Positions 61,341 to 64,000 of a stretch of 64,000 nt of DNA are shown piece by piece (position 1 is the stretch's first letter; each line of letters starts with the position of its first letter). The position numbers and the translations under genes were made by a program. The DNA is from Siderastrea radians (lineage: Eukaryota > Cnidaria > Anthozoa > Scleractinia > Rhizangiidae). The stretch covers positions 36,408,307-36,472,306 of the forward strand of contig OZ024896.1 in assembly GCA_964017195.1 (NCBI GenBank), in the 5' to 3' direction. The notes beneath the pieces are model-generated. The model worked only from the letters and a program-made list of their open reading frames with translations, did no database searches and was not told where the DNA came from.

Positions 61341-64000
61341 TGATTTCTCAGATACAAATGGATTCCAATTATGGTCAGATCTCCATTAAATTCAAGCAAA
61401 AGAATCATTGAAACAACGGTTGGATTTCCCAGATAAAAAGGGATTGAAACTATGGTCGGATTTGCTTACGTTTGAGTCTGAAAAATCTTTGAAACAACGG
61501 TTGATTTTCTCAGAGAAAAATAGATTGCAACTATGGTCACATTTCCTTCAAATTCAAGTTAAAAAATCATTGAAACAACGGTGGGATTTCTGAGATTAAA
61601 AAGGATCGCAACCATGGTCAGAGTTGCTTAAATTTACAGCTGAAATATCACTGAAACAATGGCTGCATTTCGCATTTATATGGTCAGATTTGCTTACGTT
61701 TGAGGCAGAAAAATCTTTGAAACAACGGTTAGTTTTCTCAGGGAAAAATGGATTGCAACTATGGCCAGATTTCCTTCAAATTCAAGTTAAAAATTCATTG
61801 AAACAACGGTATGATTTGTCAGATAAAAAAGGATTGCAACCATGGTCAGTTTTGCTTAAATGTAAAGCTTAAATATCACTGAAACAACGGTTGCATTTCT
61901 CAGATACAAAAGCGTTGCAATTATGGTCAGATTTCCTTTAAATTCAAGCCCAAAAATCATTGAAAAAATGGTTAGATTTCTTAGATAAAAAAGGATTGCA
62001 ACTATAGTTAGATTTCCTTTAAATTCAAAGTAAAAAAACATTGAAACAATTGTTGGATTTCTCAGATAAAAAATTAATGCAATTATGGTCAGATGTCCTT
62101 GAAATTCATGCCAAAAAATCATTAAAAAACTGCTTGCATTTCTCCGATAAGAAAGGATTGCAACTATGGTTAGATTTCCTTTAAATTCAAAGTAAGAAAA
62201 ACCTTGAAACAATGGTTGGATTTCTCAGATAAAAAAGGATTCCAAATATGGTCAGTTTTCCATTAAATTCAAGGAAAAGAATCATTGAAACAACGGATGG
62301 ATTTCCCAGATGAAAAAGGATTGCAACTATGGTCAGATTTGCTTAAGTTTGAGGCTGCAAAATCTTTGAAACAACGGTTGGTTTTCTCAGAGAAAAATGG
62401 ATTGCAACTATGGCCAGATTTCCTTCAAATTCAAGTTAAAAATTCATTGAAACAACGCTGGGATTTCTCAGATAAAAAAGGAATGCAACCATGGTCAGAT
62501 TTGCTTAAATGTAAAGCTGAAATATCACTGAAACAACGGCTGCATTTCTCAGATACAAAAGCGTTGCAATTATGGTCAGATTTCCTTTAAATTCAAGCCC
62601 AAAAATCATTGAAAAAATGGTTAGATTTCTTAGATAAAAAAGGATTGCAACTATAGTTAGATTTCCTTTAAATTCAAAGTAAAAAAACATTGAAACAATT
62701 GTTGGATTTCTCAGATAAAAAATTAATGCAATTATGGTCAGATGTCCTTGAAATTCATGCCAAAAAATCATTAAAAAACTGCTTGCATTTCTCCGATAAG
62801 AAAGGATTGCAACTATGGTTAGATTTCCTTTAAATTCAAAGTAAGAAAAACCTTGAAACAATGGTTGGATTTCTCAGATAAAAAAGGATTCCAAATATGG
62901 TCAGTTTTCCATTAAATTCAAGGAAAAGAATCATTGAAACAACGGATGGATTTCCCAGATGAAAAAGGATTGCAACTATGGTCAGATTTGCTTAAGTTTG
63001 AGGCTGCAAAATCTTTGAAACAACGGTTGGTTTTCTCAGAGAAAAATGGATTGCAACTATGGCCAGATTTCCTTCAAATTCAAGTTAAAAATTCATTGAA
63101 ACAACGCTGGGATTTCTCAGATAAAAAAGGAATGCAACCATGGTCAGATTTGCTTAAATGTAAAGCTGAAATATCACTGAAACAACGGCTGCATTTCTCA
63201 GATACAAAAGCGTTGCAATTATGGTCAGATTTGCTTAAATTTAAAGCTGAAATATCACTGAAACAACGGTTGCATTTCTCAGATACAAAGGCGTTGCAAT
63301 TATGGTCAGATTTCCTTTAAATTCAAGCCCAAAAATTATCAAAAAATGGTTGGATTTCACAGATAAAAAAGGATTGCAACTACGGTCAGATTTGCTTGAA
63401 ATTTAAAGTAAAACAAATTTTAGCAATGGCTGGATTTCTCAGATAAAAAAGGATTGCAATTATGGTCAGATTTGTATCAAATTCAAGCAAAAACATCATT
63501 GAAACAACGGTTGGATTTCCCAGATGAAAAAGGATTACAACTATGGTCGGATTTTCTTAAGTTTGAGGCTCAAAAATCTTTGAAACAACGGTTGGTTTTC
63601 TCAGAGAAAAATGGATTGCAACTATGGTCGGATTTCCTTCAAATTCAAGTTAAAAAATCATTGAAATAACGGTGGGATTTCTCACATAAAAAAGGATTAC
63701 AAACATGGTCAGATTTCCTTAAATTTAAAGCTGAAATATCACTGAAACAACGGTTGCATTTCTCTGATACAAAAGCATTGTAATTATGGTCAGGTATTTT
63801 TTTAAATTCAAGCCCAAAAATTATTGAAAAAATGGTTGGATTTCTCAGATAAGAAAGGATTGCAACTATGGTTAGATTTCCTTCAAATTCAAAGTAAAAA
63901 ATCATTGAAACAATGGTTGGAATTCGCAGGTACAAAAGCATTGCAATTATGGTCAGATTTCCTTTAAATTCAAGCCCAAAAATTATTGAAAAAATGGTTG
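61341..64000 (+). repeat. 81-bp satellite array, plus-oriented terminal block
   Basis: Minus orientation stops at CAGCCTTAAACTT and plus orientation begins at TGATTTCTCAGATAC. The array runs off the window end. Plus-strand frames are periodic and often end at the class B to C TAA. No gene is seen. Confidence 0.93.
61870..63228. repeat. 649-bp tandem duplication
   Basis: Two near-identical units of 649 bp (eight monomers plus one base) stand head to tail. ATTGCAACTATGGCCAG recurs at 61,752, 62,401 and 63,050. The first of these belongs to a more diverged partial copy. Shared private marks include AAATTAATGCAATTATGG and AACTGCTTGCATTTCTCC. Confidence 0.88.

Noticed and set aside
1..64000. CENP-B box in the monomer as proof of centromere function
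   Set aside because: No match to the CENP-B box pattern (TTCG with a downstream CGGG) was found in the monomer. Higher-order structure alone does not show centromere function.

Overview
The window is almost entirely one AT-rich satellite DNA array from a eukaryote, interrupted by two mobile elements. The mobile elements (a Ty3/gypsy LTR retrotransposon and a eukaryotic tyrosine-recombinase element) and the absence of any bacterial gene organisation point to an animal. A cnidarian or another marine invertebrate is plausible from the element types, but this is a weak inference. I recognise no host protein-coding gene, tRNA, rRNA or CRISPR array.

The satellite monomer is 81 bp (27 codons). About 57.9 kb of the window is satellite, roughly 700 monomers. 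The monomers fall into six recurrent classes, here named A to F, which follow one another in a fixed order (A-B-C-D-E-F on the strand whose frame is open). This gives a higher-order repeat of about 486 bp, with local expansions of C-D dimers. Because 81 is a multiple of three and the consensus has few stops, long 27-residue-periodic open frames appear on both strands. I treat these as by-products of the repeat, not as genes.

Layout: 1-22,841 array in minus orientation, with an irregular, more divergent zone at about 0.9-2.6 kb and a near-perfect 3,756-bp tandem duplication at 13,675-21,186. 22,842-25,127 array that switches strand several times. 25,128-25,429 array, minus. 25,430-26,998 inserted tyrosine-recombinase element, decayed. 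26,999-28,323 array, minus. 28,324-30,735 a second copy of the strand-switching block, offset by about 5.4 kb. 30,736-33,184 array, minus. 33,185-37,754 Ty3/gypsy element of 4,570 bp with 162-bp LTRs and a 5-bp target duplication. 37,755-61,340 array, minus, with nested segmental duplications at 41.8-47.2 kb and 47.2-52.7 kb. 61,341-64,000 array in plus orientation with a 649-bp tandem duplication.

The picture is a satellite evolving by unequal exchange and segmental duplication at many scales (81, 162, 486, 649, about 1,040, about 2,750, about 3,320 and 3,756 bp), with inversions and two insertions. This is the organisation expected of centromeric or other heterochromatic satellite, but nothing in the sequence itself proves a centromeric role.
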